A DNA stretch of 63,732 nucleotides from Lachnospiraceae bacterium (GTDB lineage Bacteria; Bacillota; Clostridia; Lachnospirales; Lachnospiraceae): contig JAJQBQ010000049.1 in assembly GCA_021203205.1 (NCBI GenBank), positions 1 to 63,732 of the forward strand, written 5' to 3'. Positions within the stretch are counted from its first letter, which is position 1. Each line of letters starts with the position of its first letter. Shown here piece after piece: positions 1-8,072 of the stretch. Below the pieces are notes generated by a model. The model was not told where the DNA came from. It searched no databases and saw nothing but the letters and a program-made list of their open reading frames with translations. A program made the position numbers and the translations under genes.

Positions 1-1715
1 GCTTCCGCCACAACGGCTTCCAGCGCACTGACGTCAATCTTCACCACAAGGCTGTCGATGGCCTTCTGCAGCCATGTCACAACCTGATCTACATATTCCT
101 GATCAATCTCCTCCTCTGCAAGCTCCTCCTCTGTCATGGAAAGAATATAATTTGCTGTCTGCAGGTAATAGGAGATATACGCCTGTGACCAGCTCGCTGC
201 TGTGTAATCAGCTTCGTCCAGGGCTTCCGCCTCAGCCACGAGCGCTTCCAGAGCGCTTAAATCGACAGAAGTATCCTCTCCGTTCACGGAAACCAGCGCG
301 TCGATCGCCGCCTGAAGTGCCGCCAGAACTTCATCAATTTCATCCTGGTCGTCTGCTTCCCAGACACCGTTCAGGTAGCCGTAGGCGTTATCCATGGCAG
401 TCTGAAGTGCGGTCCAGCTGTCTTCGGTGTAATCGGCGCTGCTTAAGGCGTCTGCCTCATCATAGAGCGCCTGCAGCTCGGTCATATCTACATTTTCTTT
501 CAGCTCACTCATGTAATAGGAAAGAGTCATCACTGCGGTGTCTACTTCGTCCTGCGTCGCATCCGCATTGTCGTAGATGCCCTGCGCATACTCCACAGCC
601 CAGCTGAACATGCCCCAGCTTTTCTCTGTGTAGTCCGCCTCGTTCTTTGTCGCAGCCTCCGCAAGGAGATCCGCAAGCTCCGTCTTGTCAACGGATGTCT
701 CTTCATCGCCGTCGCCGTCATCACCGCTCTCGGTTACCGTAACCGTCGCAGCCAGGATGCCGACCACATTCGCGGTAATGCTGCCCAGCGAAACTGCTTC
801 ACCAAGGCCGTCATCCGTCACCGGAACCGCGTAGAGAGAGGTTCCCTTGCTGTTGTTGGCGGCAATCACCAGATATCCATTGGAGTAAAACATGGAATTG
901 TATGTCTGGGCAGATACCGTCATATCCGTATAAGTACCCAGCAAAGTAGCGTTACCGGCAGCGCTCACTGTGGTTCCATCAGATGTCATCGGAACTTCCC
1001 AAATCGTGGCGGTGCCACTTTCGTTGTAGGCAAGGACATAGAACAGGTAGCTTACTACATTTCCATCCTCGTCCTCCTCCGTCCCCATATAGGTAACAGC
1101 CGCTACATACATATCCGCATAATCGCCCGAAAGGCCATAGTTAAAAAGTGCAGCGCCACCTGCAGAGCCGTTCGTGATGTCAACACCATAAAGGTTCGTG
1201 CGCTTCGAGGTGTGAACACCCACCAGTGTACCGTTCCCCATCGGGCTGTACGTCAGGCCGCCCAGATAGTACGGATCCGACGTTATGTTGCCATACAGTC
1301 CGGTATTGGTAACCGCAGAGGCGCCATAAAGCGCAAGGCCAAGGAGAGTGCACGAATAAATATACCCGTTGGCATGGCTCGCATAAATTGTGCCGTCATC
1401 TGTGATCGTCACGCCATAGAAATTATACGTGTCATCCGATTGGTTGACATTTCCAAGCGTTGCGACTAATGTTCCCGACGTAAGATCTGTGGTGTCGTAG
1501 GTCACAGCACTGAAATCATACGTCGATGCCGTCTTTGTGTCTCCGCTCTGAGAGTCCGTAAACGTCTCATCCGCTCCCTGCGCACGCTGCAGGACGGTGA
1601 GACTTACGCTGACGCTGGTACCTGCCTCTGCCGTTGTCGGCTGAATTCCCAGTGTGGCGAGAATCAGCGCAAGGCACAGGAAGAGGGCGACCGGCTTCTT
1701 CCAGAATTTCCTCAT
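1..1715 (-). CDS. Secreted FIVAR-repeat protein (N-terminal part, cut by the window edge)
   Basis: The reading frame is open from an ATG at 1715 to the left edge (571 codons, no stop), so the C-terminus lies outside. A GGAGG lies about six bases before the ATG. Residues 1-30 form a signal peptide (MRKFWKKP, a hydrophobic stretch, then a PTTAEA cleavage region). Residues about 35-335 are rich in short beta-type motifs such as DGTIYASHANGYIYS and LYGVDITNGSA, suggesting a propeller-like domain. From about residue 342 there are three helical repeats of the FIVAR type (each with an ADYT-x-x-SW motif after a leading Leu/Ala helix) and the start of a fourth. FIVAR domains are common in wall-associated adhesins and glycan-active enzymes of Gram-positive bacteria. 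The role is inferred: a surface or secreted binding protein. Anchor and any catalytic domain cannot be seen. Confidence 0.8.
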   Translation of the reverse strand, partial: MRKFWKKPVALFLCLALILATLGIQPTTAEAGTSVSVSLTVLQRAQGADETFTDSQSGDTKTASTYDFSAVTYDTTDLTSGTLVATLGNVNQSDDTYNFYGVTITDDGTIYASHANGYIYSCTLLGLALYGASAVTNTGLYGNITSDPYYLGGLTYSPMGNGTLVGVHTSKRTNLYGVDITNGSAGGAALFNYGLSGDYADMYVAAVTYMGTEEDEDGNVVSYLFYVLAYNESGTATIWEVPMTSDGTTVSAAGNATLLGTYTDMTVSAQTYNSMFYSNGYLVIAANNSKGTSLYAVPVTDDGLGEAVSLGSITANVVGILAATVTVTESGDDGDGDEETSVDKTELADLLAEAATKNEADYTEKSWGMFSWAVEYAQGIYDNADATQDEVDTAVMTLSYYMSELKENVDMTELQALYDEADALSSADYTEDSWTALQTAMDNAYGYLNGVWEADDQDEIDEVLAALQAAIDALVSVNGEDTSVDLSALEALVAEAEALDEADYTAASWSQAYISYYLQTANYILSMTEEELAEEEIDQEYVDQVVTWLQKAIDSLVVKIDVSALEAVVAE

Positions 1716-1974
1716 AAATTCCTCCTTCTAAAATTCCCGTGCTTTCCGAATATCGTGTGATATCCCTGTCTGTGACAATCTGTCGCCGACAGACCTTTCA
1801 CCAGCAGTTCTTTTCCGAACTGCCCATTTTAAATCTTTTTAAGTCTTCCGACGCGATGTCATTTTTTCACATGATATTCAAAAAATCGCACAAAACCAGG
1901 TGCTTTGCACCGATTTTTGACCGATCAGAAAGGTACAAACACAAAAAACCAGGCAGTTTTCAGCCTCCTTTGGC

Positions 1975-2172
1975 TTAGCTTTCCATGTTACCGATACTAT
2001 CCCCGGATACATGGCATAGAAGAAACTCCCTGTTTACGTGGAACCTTATCCGATTCATTCCATTATAGCCCATATCCTGTGGTATTACAAGAAAAAATTT
2101 CCGGATTTTAAGAATTTTTTTACAATTCCGTTGGCATTTCCGGCAGATCTGTGCTACATTACCTTTGTCCAT
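1975..2172 (-). CDS. Possible small Cys/Lys-rich protein (65 aa), unrecognised
   Basis: The frame begins with ATG at 2172 preceded by AGGAGG about eight bases upstream, as good a ribosome binding site as any in the window. The predicted protein is basic and has a Cys motif (CRKCQRNCKK) near the start, then a short hydrophobic patch. I recognise no family. It lies on the same strand as the FIVAR gene and could be a leader peptide for it or a chance frame. Its start overlaps the weak plus-strand promoter candidate proposed for the dehydrogenase. The ribosome binding site is the only positive evidence. Confidence 0.3.
   Translation of the reverse strand: MDKGNVAQICRKCQRNCKKILKIRKFFLVIPQDMGYNGMNRIRFHVNREFLLCHVSGDSIGNMES
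2131..2160 (+). promoter_or_regulatory. Candidate sigma-A promoter for the dehydrogenase/channel pair
   Basis: TTGGCA (2131-2136) and TACATT (2155-2160) are spaced by 18 bases and lie about 80 bases before the GTG start at 2241. The match is moderate, so this is tentative. Confidence 0.3.
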
Positions 2173-2240
2173 TTGACCACCTCCTGTGATTATTTCGTCT
2201 GGCTTAGGACACCTTTCAAAATACGTCGCAGGAGGCTTTT

Positions 2241-3221
2241 GTGAACAGTTTGGGAGAACAAACCGCTATGAAAATTGTAATTTTGGAGCGTGCCAGCGTC
2301 GGCGCGGATATTGATGTGAATTTTGACGACCTGGGAGAGACAACTGTCTACCCCAACACCGTGACAGCGGACGAGGTGCGCGAGCGCGTGCGGGATGCCG
2401 ACGTAATCGTGGCGAACAAAGCGCCGTTAAACGAGGATACCCTTGGCGATGCCCCGAACGTGCGGCTCATCTGCGTGTTCGCCACCGGGTACGACACCAT
2501 CGACCTGGCGTACTGCCGCAAACGCGGCATCAAAGTGGCAAACGTGGTGAACTACTGCACCGGCATGGTGGCGCAGCACACCTTCGCCATGGCGCTGTAT
2601 CTGTTTGAGAAGCTTCCATATTATGACCGTTACGTAAAGAGCGGCGCGTACGCCGCTCAGGATCGTTTTTCCAATTTTGATCTGCCGTTTTACGAGCTGG
2701 AGGGGAAGACCTGGGGAATCATCGGCATGGGAAACATCGGCCGCCGGGTCGCACAGATCGCGTCCGCCTTCGGCTGCCGCGTCATCTTCTACTCCGTCAC
2801 CGGCAAGAGCCGCGTGACTGACTGCCCGCAGGTGAATTTTGAAACGCTCCTCGCCGAGAGTGACATTCTATCTCTGCACTGCCCGTTGAGCCCGCTCACA
2901 CGGAATCTCATTGATCTCGCGGCACTGCGGAAGATGAAGTCCTCCGCCATCCTCATCAATGTCGCCAGAGGACCCGTGGTGAATAACCGGGATCTCGCCA
3001 CCGCGTTAAATGAAGGTGTCATAGCAGCCGCCGGGCTGGATGTGCTGGAATCCGAGCCGATCAAAACGGATAATCCCCTCGGGCTCATTCAGGATTCCAC
3101 GAAGCTTCTCATCACGCCGCACCTGGCGTGGGCCAGCGTGGAGGCGAGGCAGCGGTGTGTAGATGAAGTGCATGAGAATGTGCGGGCGTTTTTGGAGGGG
3201 CGGGACAGGAATCTGGTGTAA
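2241..3221 (+). CDS. D-isomer-specific 2-hydroxyacid dehydrogenase
   Basis: A 326-residue NAD(P)-dependent dehydrogenase that interconverts a 2-oxoacid and a D-2-hydroxyacid; glycerate/hydroxypyruvate or a related substrate is likely but cannot be read from sequence. The Rossmann fold is marked by GMGNIGRRVA. The catalytic Arg lies in NVARGPVV, the Glu in the GLDVLESEP region and the His in ITPHLAW, so the active site is complete. The GTG at 2241 has AGGAGG five bases upstream; an internal ATG at 2268 (MKIVIL) is where many homologues begin and has a weaker site. The start is therefore ambiguous by nine codons. A formate/nitrite-type channel follows after 42 bases, so the two are probably co-transcribed, perhaps linking intracellular redox chemistry with export or uptake of a small organic acid. 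Confidence 0.9.
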   Translation: MNSLGEQTAMKIVILERASVGADIDVNFDDLGETTVYPNTVTADEVRERVRDADVIVANKAPLNEDTLGDAPNVRLICVFATGYDTIDLAYCRKRGIKVANVVNYCTGMVAQHTFAMALYLFEKLPYYDRYVKSGAYAAQDRFSNFDLPFYELEGKTWGIIGMGNIGRRVAQIASAFGCRVIFYSVTGKSRVTDCPQVNFETLLAESDILSLHCPLSPLTRNLIDLAALRKMKSSAILINVARGPVVNNRDLATALNEGVIAAAGLDVLESEPIKTDNPLGLIQDSTKLLITPHLAWASVEARQRCVDEVHENVRAFLEGRDRNLV

Positions 3222-3263
3222 AGCCTATTATTAATGTTGCTTAAAGAGAAAGGATAATTTTTT

Positions 3264-4106
3264 ATGGACAACTTTTACGGCGCAGCCGAAGGTGTGGAAC
3301 GAAACGTGACATCCGCGCAAAGCAAAGCAGCCCTTTCGCTGAAAAGAATGGCGCTGCTGGGCGTTCTTGCCGGGGCGTTTATCGCGCTGGGCGGCGCGGC
3401 CTCGAGCACTGCAGCGCACAATATTGAAAATGTGGGGCTGGCGAGGCTGGTCACAGCCGTGGTATTCCCCGTCGGTCTCATGATGACCATATTCAGCGGC
3501 GGCGAGCTTTTCACCGGCAACTGCCTGATCGCCATCGGCGTGTTGGAAGAGCGCATCAATGTGAAGCGGCTCATCCGCAATCTGGTAGTCGTATATTTCT
3601 GCAACCTCATCGGTGCGCTTCTGATTGACGTTCTGGTCTGCTTCAGCGGCAATCTTGACCTCTCCGGTGGCCTCGTGGGTGCCTATACCATCAAAACCGC
3701 TGTGGCAAAGGTGTCCATCTCACCAGGGAAGGCCCTCATCTCCGGCATTCTCTGCAATATTCTGGTTTGCGTGGCTATCCTGATGGCGACCTCCGCCGCA
3801 GACGCCATCGGTAAAATCTGGGCCAGCTTTTTCCCGATTTTTGCTTTCGTCATCTGCGGCTTCGAGCACTGCGTCGCGAATATGTTCTACATACCGGCTG
3901 GCATGATGGCCGCCGCGAATGCTGACTACGTCGCGCTGGCTCAGGAAACCTACGGACTGACTGCTGAACAGATCGGAAGTCTGACCCTGAGCGGATTTTT
4001 ACAGAATCTGATTCCGGTGACCATCGGAAATCTGATCGGCGGGATCCTGCTCGTCAGCCTGCCGTGCTATCTGGTGCAGAAGAAGTGGAAGGATGAGCAG
4101 AAGTAA
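3264..4106 (+). CDS. Formate/nitrite transporter (FNT) family channel
   Basis: A 280-residue membrane protein with six predicted transmembrane segments and the FNT signatures: FSGGELFTGN in the first half and GFEHCVANMFYIP in the second, which carries the conserved central-pore His. Members form pentameric channels for formate, nitrite, hydrosulfide or lactate-sized anions. Which anion is carried here cannot be settled from sequence; formate is reasonable for a fermentative anaerobe. An AAAGGA motif precedes the ATG at 3264. The gene follows the 2-hydroxyacid dehydrogenase closely and is itself followed by a strong hairpin terminator, so the two genes probably form a transcription unit. Confidence 0.9.
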   Translation: MDNFYGAAEGVERNVTSAQSKAALSLKRMALLGVLAGAFIALGGAASSTAAHNIENVGLARLVTAVVFPVGLMMTIFSGGELFTGNCLIAIGVLEERINVKRLIRNLVVVYFCNLIGALLIDVLVCFSGNLDLSGGLVGAYTIKTAVAKVSISPGKALISGILCNILVCVAILMATSAADAIGKIWASFFPIFAFVICGFEHCVANMFYIPAGMMAAANADYVALAQETYGLTAEQIGSLTLSGFLQNLIPVTIGNLIGGILLVSLPCYLVQKKWKDEQK

Positions 4107-4117
4107 ATCTCTATCTT

Positions 4118-4183
4118 AAACCGGAGGCAAATATGCTTTTCCCATGTTATGAAAATCAGAGCATTCACCTCCGGTTTATTTTG
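4118..4183 (+). terminator. Rho-independent-type terminator after the FNT gene
   Basis: The arms AAACCGGAGG (4118-4127) and CCTCCGGTTT (4168-4177) are perfectly complementary, and the second arm runs into TTTATTTTG. The loop is long (about 40 bases) but holds further partial pairing. It ends the plus-strand unit and separates it from the convergent carbonic anhydrase gene. Confidence 0.7.
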
Positions 4184-4241
4184 AAATTTATTATTGATAC
4201 AAACTCCACATGGATTTACATGTTGATACTGGCGTCATATG

Positions 4242-4796
4242 TTATGTCAAATCAAATTCCACCTCTCCGCTCTCCACATCATACATCGCACCCATGATCG
4301 CCACGCTCTCCAGCTCTTCATTGCCGGCAAACGCCGCGCGGATACAGGAAACCGTGCTGTTTACGTTCAGCAGGCTGGCCCGCCTGGCATCTTTTTCCGC
4401 GCCGATGGCCCGCATGATCTTATCTGTGATGCTCTTCGTATAGCCTTCCGCACCGCCCGCCATGGAGGCCGCCACCGCGCCGCACTGCGTGTGGCCCAGC
4501 ACGATGACCAGCGGACAGTGAAGATGCTCTGCCGCATATTCAATGCTCCCCAGCACTGCATCGTCCGTCACGTTTCCCGCAACGCGCACGACGAACAGTT
4601 CACCGATGCCGCAGGAGAAGATGGCCTCCGGGATCTCTCGGGAATCCGAGCAGGCCACGACCACTGCGAAGGGGTGCTGTCCGTTTTTCGCCGTGTCGAG
4701 GCGGACCCGCTCTGAAATATCGCCGATCGTGTTTGTGGTATGTATATAACGCTCGTTTCCTTTTTTCAGTTTTTCGATAATTTCTTCGACTGTCAT
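4242..4796 (-). CDS. Beta-class carbonic anhydrase
   Basis: This enzyme interconverts CO2 and bicarbonate. The zinc site is complete: ACSDSREIP gives the first Cys and the Asp-Arg pair, and HTQCGAV gives the His and the second Cys. At about 184 residues it is at the short end of the family. I prefer the ATG at 4796 (MTVEEI), which has GGAG six bases upstream; an in-frame ATG at 4808 has no ribosome binding site. It begins 15 bases after the sufU stop codon on the same strand and so looks like the last gene of the suf transcription unit. It is not a known part of Fe-S assembly. Bicarbonate supply for carboxylases is the usual role. Confidence 0.9.
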   Translation of the reverse strand: MTVEEIIEKLKKGNERYIHTTNTIGDISERVRLDTAKNGQHPFAVVVACSDSREIPEAIFSCGIGELFVVRVAGNVTDDAVLGSIEYAAEHLHCPLVIVLGHTQCGAVAASMAGGAEGYTKSITDKIMRAIGAEKDARRASLLNVNSTVSCIRAAFAGNEELESVAIMGAMYDVESGEVEFDLT

Positions 4797-4811
4797 ATAT
4801 ATCTCCATCCG

Positions 4812-5234
4812 TTATTCTTTTTTTCCCATCATTTCTTCCATGGTATGCCACCCGAGCACAGCGCACTTTACCCTGGCGGGCATGTGCGAGATCTCGCGGA
4901 GCGCCCCGGCTTCCTCCAGCTCGTCGATCTCTTCTTCGCTGGCCTCGCCCTTCACCATGCGCGTGAAAATGTCGGCCAGACGCAGCGCTTCTTCCTTCGG
5001 CTTTCCCACGATCATGTCGATCATGATGTCGGCGGATGCCTGCGAGATGGCGCAGCCGTTCCCCGTAAAGGCTCCGTCCACGATAGTACCGTTTTCTTCC
5101 TTTAGCATCAGGATGATGTCGTCTCCACAGCTCGGATTGATACCCTCAAGCACCAGGTTTGCGCCGGGAAGTTCGTGCTTGTTTACCGGGTGCAGGTTGT
5201 GGTCCGTTAAAATTTCATTATAAAAAGTTCCCAT
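4812..5234 (-). CDS. sufU: SufU-type Fe-S assembly protein
   Basis: A 140-residue zinc-binding sulfur-transfer protein of the SufU family. In Gram-positive bacteria SufU accepts persulfide sulfur from the SufS cysteine desulfurase and passes it to SufBCD. Three Cys positions are visible in the expected contexts: NPSCGDD, GNGCAIS and RVKCAVLGWHT. The Asp in the first motif belongs to the zinc site. The long spacer between the second and third Cys distinguishes SufU from IscU. It lies downstream of sufS in the order C-B-D-S-U typical of Bacillota, although a 256-base gap with a strong hairpin separates sufS and sufU. Confidence 0.95.
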   Translation of the reverse strand: MGTFYNEILTDHNLHPVNKHELPGANLVLEGINPSCGDDIILMLKEENGTIVDGAFTGNGCAISQASADIMIDMIVGKPKEEALRLADIFTRMVKGEASEEEIDELEEAGALREISHMPARVKCAVLGWHTMEEMMGKKE

Positions 5235-5323
5235 ATCCGTTCACCATATCTTCCTTATTCCACTAAGATCGCCGTTTTCAGTGCTTCCTGTCTATACGCA
5301 TATCATGACACCACAAATTCCTC

Positions 5324-5351
5324 CTGAAGAAAATGCTCGCATTTTCTTCAG
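5324..5351. repeat. Perfect 12-bp hairpin between sufS and sufU
   Basis: CTGAAGAAAATG (5324-5335) and CATTTTCTTCAG (5340-5351) pair perfectly around a four-base loop (CTCG). No run of T follows on either strand, so it is not an ordinary terminator. Position inside the operon suggests RNA processing or stabilisation. The rest of the 5235-5490 gap shows no gene. Confidence 0.6.
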
Positions 5352-5490
5352 TTACGCACTCCCAGAATCCTTAAAAGCATTCGAACCCCACTCATTTTAT
5401 ATTTGAATCAGCATGGTCAATACTCTATCCATACCTTTTTCATTTTAACCTCTGGTCTGAATTTTTCTCAGTTTTTTAGGTCAACAGGGT

Positions 5491-6702
5491 TTAATCCTCA
5501 TATCCCATCAGCTTCCGAATCTTCTTCAAGCTCCCCAAAAACCGCAAAATATCCTCCTCGCTGTTATAAAACGCGATGCTGGCCCTTGCGGTGGACATCA
5601 CGCCGAGATATTTTAAGAGCGGCTGCGCACAGTGATGACCGGCGCGGATCGCGACCTTGTCTTCACTTAAGATCGTAGCGATATCGTGGGGATGCACGCC
5701 GTCGATGGTAAAGCTGATGATGCCGCAGTGTTCCTCCGGCTCCTGGCTTCCCATGATCTGAACGTGCGGTACCTTCGCCATCTCTTCCATGGCAAGCCTC
5801 GTGAGTTCCCGCTCCCTCGCCTCGATGGTATCGAAACCGATGCTCCGGATATATTCGATGGCCGCCTTCAGCGCCACCGCGCCGCCGGCGTTCACCGTGC
5901 CAGCCTCAAATTTGTGGGGCAGCTCCGCCCAGGTGGCGGATTCCCTCGTCACGTACTCGATCATCTCGCCTCCGGTCAAGAACGGCGGCATTTTTTCAAG
6001 CAACTCTCTCTTCGCGTACAGGACGCCGATACCCATGGGCGCATACATCTTGTGGCCGGAAAATGCCAGGAAATCCGCATCCAGCTCCGCTGCATTGACC
6101 GGCGTGTGGGGTGCGCTCTGTGCCGCATCGATGAGAACGACGCCTCCCACAGCGTGTACCCGGCGTATCAGCGCCTCCACCGGATTCCGGCGACCCAGCA
6201 CATTGGAGATGTGGGCCATGGCGGCGATTTTCGTATGCGCATTCACCGCTGCCGCGATCATCTCCTCCGTGATCGTCCCGTCCCGCTCGCACTCCAGAAA
6301 CCGGAGTGTGGCGCCGGTCTGCCTGGCTGCCATCTGCCAGGGCAGGATGTTGCTGTGGTGCTCCATGATGGTGATGAGGATCTCATCCCCCGGCTTCAGT
6401 GTGGAAAGTGCGTAGCTGTAGGCCACCAGGTTGATGCTCTCCGTCGCGTTCCGGGTGAAAATGATCTCCTGTTCACTCTTCGCACCGATGAAATCCCGCA
6501 CGGTTTTTCTTGCGGACTCGTATTCCTCTGTCGCCTCCACCGCCAGGTCGTACAGACCGCGCAGCGGGTTCGCATTTTTCGTCTCGTAAAAGCGGCGCTC
6601 CGCCTCCAGCACCTGCGCCGGGCGCTGTGTGGTGGCCGCATTATCCAAATATATCACATCGCTGCCCGCAAGCAGCGGAAAATCTTTCTTGTAATCAGGC
6701 AT
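5491..6702 (-). CDS. sufS: SufS cysteine desulfurase
   Basis: A group II PLP-dependent cysteine desulfurase of about 403 residues that releases sulfur from cysteine as an enzyme persulfide for SufU. The PLP-binding Lys lies in FSGHKMYAPMG and the catalytic Cys in RAGHHCAQP. DNAATTQRP near the N-terminus is a family signature. The reading frame continues upstream to 6729, but the ATG at 6702 (MPDYKK) has AAAGGA at proper spacing and avoids overlapping the sufD stop, so I take 6702. The stop of sufD lies only 15 bases upstream, which fits translational coupling. Confidence 0.96.
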   Translation of the reverse strand: MPDYKKDFPLLAGSDVIYLDNAATTQRPAQVLEAERRFYETKNANPLRGLYDLAVEATEEYESARKTVRDFIGAKSEQEIIFTRNATESINLVAYSYALSTLKPGDEILITIMEHHSNILPWQMAARQTGATLRFLECERDGTITEEMIAAAVNAHTKIAAMAHISNVLGRRNPVEALIRRVHAVGGVVLIDAAQSAPHTPVNAAELDADFLAFSGHKMYAPMGIGVLYAKRELLEKMPPFLTGGEMIEYVTRESATWAELPHKFEAGTVNAGGAVALKAAIEYIRSIGFDTIEARERELTRLAMEEMAKVPHVQIMGSQEPEEHCGIISFTIDGVHPHDIATILSEDKVAIRAGHHCAQPLLKYLGVMSTARASIAFYNSEEDILRFLGSLKKIRKLMGYED

Positions 6703-6716
6703 GGTTGCTTCCTTTC

Positions 6717-7844
6717 CTACGCCAGGCACCGCTCGATCTCCTCCCGCACCGTCTCGTCCGGGATCCCTGCCGCGACGCTCTCAATGCGCGCTCTCGCCAC
6801 CAGCCGCTTCGCGTCCTCCGCCGAAATGCCGCGCGCGGCCAGGTAGAACAGCGTCTTTTCGTCCAGCTCGCCGATGGAGGCGCCATGGTTGCCCTCCACA
6901 TCCTCCTCCTCACAGAGGATGAGCGGAATGGTGCGATTTACGACGGAATCGCCTAAGAGCAGAACCTCCTCGCTCTCATCACCCTTCGCGCCTTCACACC
7001 CGGCGATAAAGTCGATGGTCCCGCGGAAAATTTTTGATGCGTTATCCCTTAAGATACCGCTCACTGCCATGTTGCTGCGGGTCCGCTTTCCGTGGTGCCG
7101 CACGGCGTAGTTCATGTCCAGCTTATCGTCCGCTGCCGCCAGGTAGCCGACCTTCGATGTGAAGCGGCTCTCGGTTCCCGCCAGGTCGATGTTCACGCCG
7201 GTGTAGATGCTTCCCTCACCGAGCTCAACTCTGGTAAGCTCGATCGCGGCGTTTTCCTCGCAGATGCCGCCGATGTCGCAGAGGAACGTATCCCCGCTTC
7301 CCGGAAGCTGGATCTCGTAAAGGCGGACTTTTGAGCCCTCCTCCGCATAGATTTTCACCTGGTGGGCGAGAATACGGGAGATTTTTTCTTCTCCGCGTAA
7401 TACAGTATCCCTGTCGCCGGTTTCATGGTCAGCCTTCTCCGGCGCACGCCCCGCCACGATCACCACGTCCAACGCAGTGTTCGCGTCCGCGTAAATATAG
7501 TACTTCGCAAAATCCGCATTTCCCTTCCGCGACAGACGGATCACCGCCGGTGCATCCGTCGCCCGGGTGATCTCGCTCCCGTCCTCCTCGTAATGCCACG
7601 AGAAAATCAGGTTCGCGCCGAACTCCGAAGCAATCTGCTCCATGTCCCGTCCCATGCCGGTCTCGATCTTCTTCCAGATAGCGGAGTCCTTAATATGGCG
7701 CTCCCCCATGCCCTTCGGCAGGGAGATGACCGATTCCGCGCTGCGGAACACATCCCGCACCGGGACTCTCGCCTCGTTCATTTTCAGCCAGTACCAGGTC
7801 TTCGCCGACAGCCTGTTTATTGTAATATCCAAATTTTGATCCAT
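6717..7844 (-). CDS. sufD: SufD, Fe-S scaffold subunit
   Basis: SufD forms the SufBC2D complex on which Fe-S clusters are built. The C-terminal half shows the beta-helix pattern shared with SufB and ends with the conserved ISAEDAKRLVARA helix, matching SufB's MSRGVAEDDARAMI. At 375 residues it is shorter than many SufD proteins, mainly at the N-terminus. The frame extends to 7931, but that extension would run through a strong inverted repeat and encode an atypical Arg-rich stretch. The ATG at 7844 (MDQNLDITIN) has GAGGA at good spacing and is chosen here. It follows sufB after a 228-base gap with three hairpins. Confidence 0.93.
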   Translation of the reverse strand: MDQNLDITINRLSAKTWYWLKMNEARVPVRDVFRSAESVISLPKGMGERHIKDSAIWKKIETGMGRDMEQIASEFGANLIFSWHYEEDGSEITRATDAPAVIRLSRKGNADFAKYYIYADANTALDVVIVAGRAPEKADHETGDRDTVLRGEEKISRILAHQVKIYAEEGSKVRLYEIQLPGSGDTFLCDIGGICEENAAIELTRVELGEGSIYTGVNIDLAGTESRFTSKVGYLAAADDKLDMNYAVRHHGKRTRSNMAVSGILRDNASKIFRGTIDFIAGCEGAKGDESEEVLLLGDSVVNRTIPLILCEEEDVEGNHGASIGELDEKTLFYLAARGISAEDAKRLVARARIESVAAGIPDETVREEIERCLA

Positions 7845-7879
7845 GCTCTTCCTCGTTCCGGAGCGACAGCGACGGAGAC

Positions 7880-8003
7880 GATGAGAAATTGCGAAGAAAC
7901 TTGTTTCTTCAGCGATTTTCTCATCTGCCATCAGGGTCTATTTGTGACGCTCCGGCACAAATAGACGTGTGAAAAATCAGCTCATCAGAGTGATTTTTCA
8001 CAC
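7880..8003. repeat. Three consecutive hairpins between sufB and sufD
   Basis: First, GATGAGAAA...GAAGAAAC (7880-7900) pairs imperfectly with GTTTCTTC...TTTCTCATC (7903-7925). Second, GTCTATTTGTG (7936-7946) pairs perfectly with CACAAATAGAC (7956-7966). Third, GTGTGAAAAATCA (7967-7979) pairs perfectly with TGATTTTTCACAC (7991-8003). The second and third stems are directly adjacent. None is followed by a clear run of T on the minus strand, so simple termination is not obvious. Confidence 0.7.
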
Positions 8004-8072
8004 AATCCTCTATCGGAATTTCCTCTCATTTCTTCCATCCGGCCAAAATGCTTTCCGTTTTTTCCGCCGAAT

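Larger units (their letters stand above)
1716..2240. other. Divergent intergenic region between the FIVAR gene and the dehydrogenase gene
   Basis: About 525 bases of AT-rich sequence separate two divergently transcribed genes. It holds one small reading frame with a good ribosome binding site (1975-2172, minus) and a weak promoter candidate on the plus strand (2131-2160). On the minus strand a short GC stem near 1944-1975 is followed by six T residues, which could act as a weak terminator or attenuator in the FIVAR leader. I looked for a c-di-GMP riboswitch here because such switches often control adhesins, and could not recognise one. Confidence 0.5.

Noticed and set aside
74-607. Plus-strand frame opposite the FIVAR gene
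   Set aside because: Pro/Arg-rich composition without a domain; it is the antisense shadow of the FIVAR-coding frame, which has clear protein repeats and a ribosome binding site.
1900-2070. c-di-GMP riboswitch upstream of the FIVAR gene
   Set aside because: Some short GEMM-like pieces (for example GGTAAC, AAAGCTAAGCC) are present, but their order and pairing do not fit the consensus.
5686-6846. 386-codon plus-strand frame over sufS/sufD
   Set aside because: It is antisense to well conserved sufS codons and shows no domain; an example of a long shadow frame in GC-rich coding sequence.
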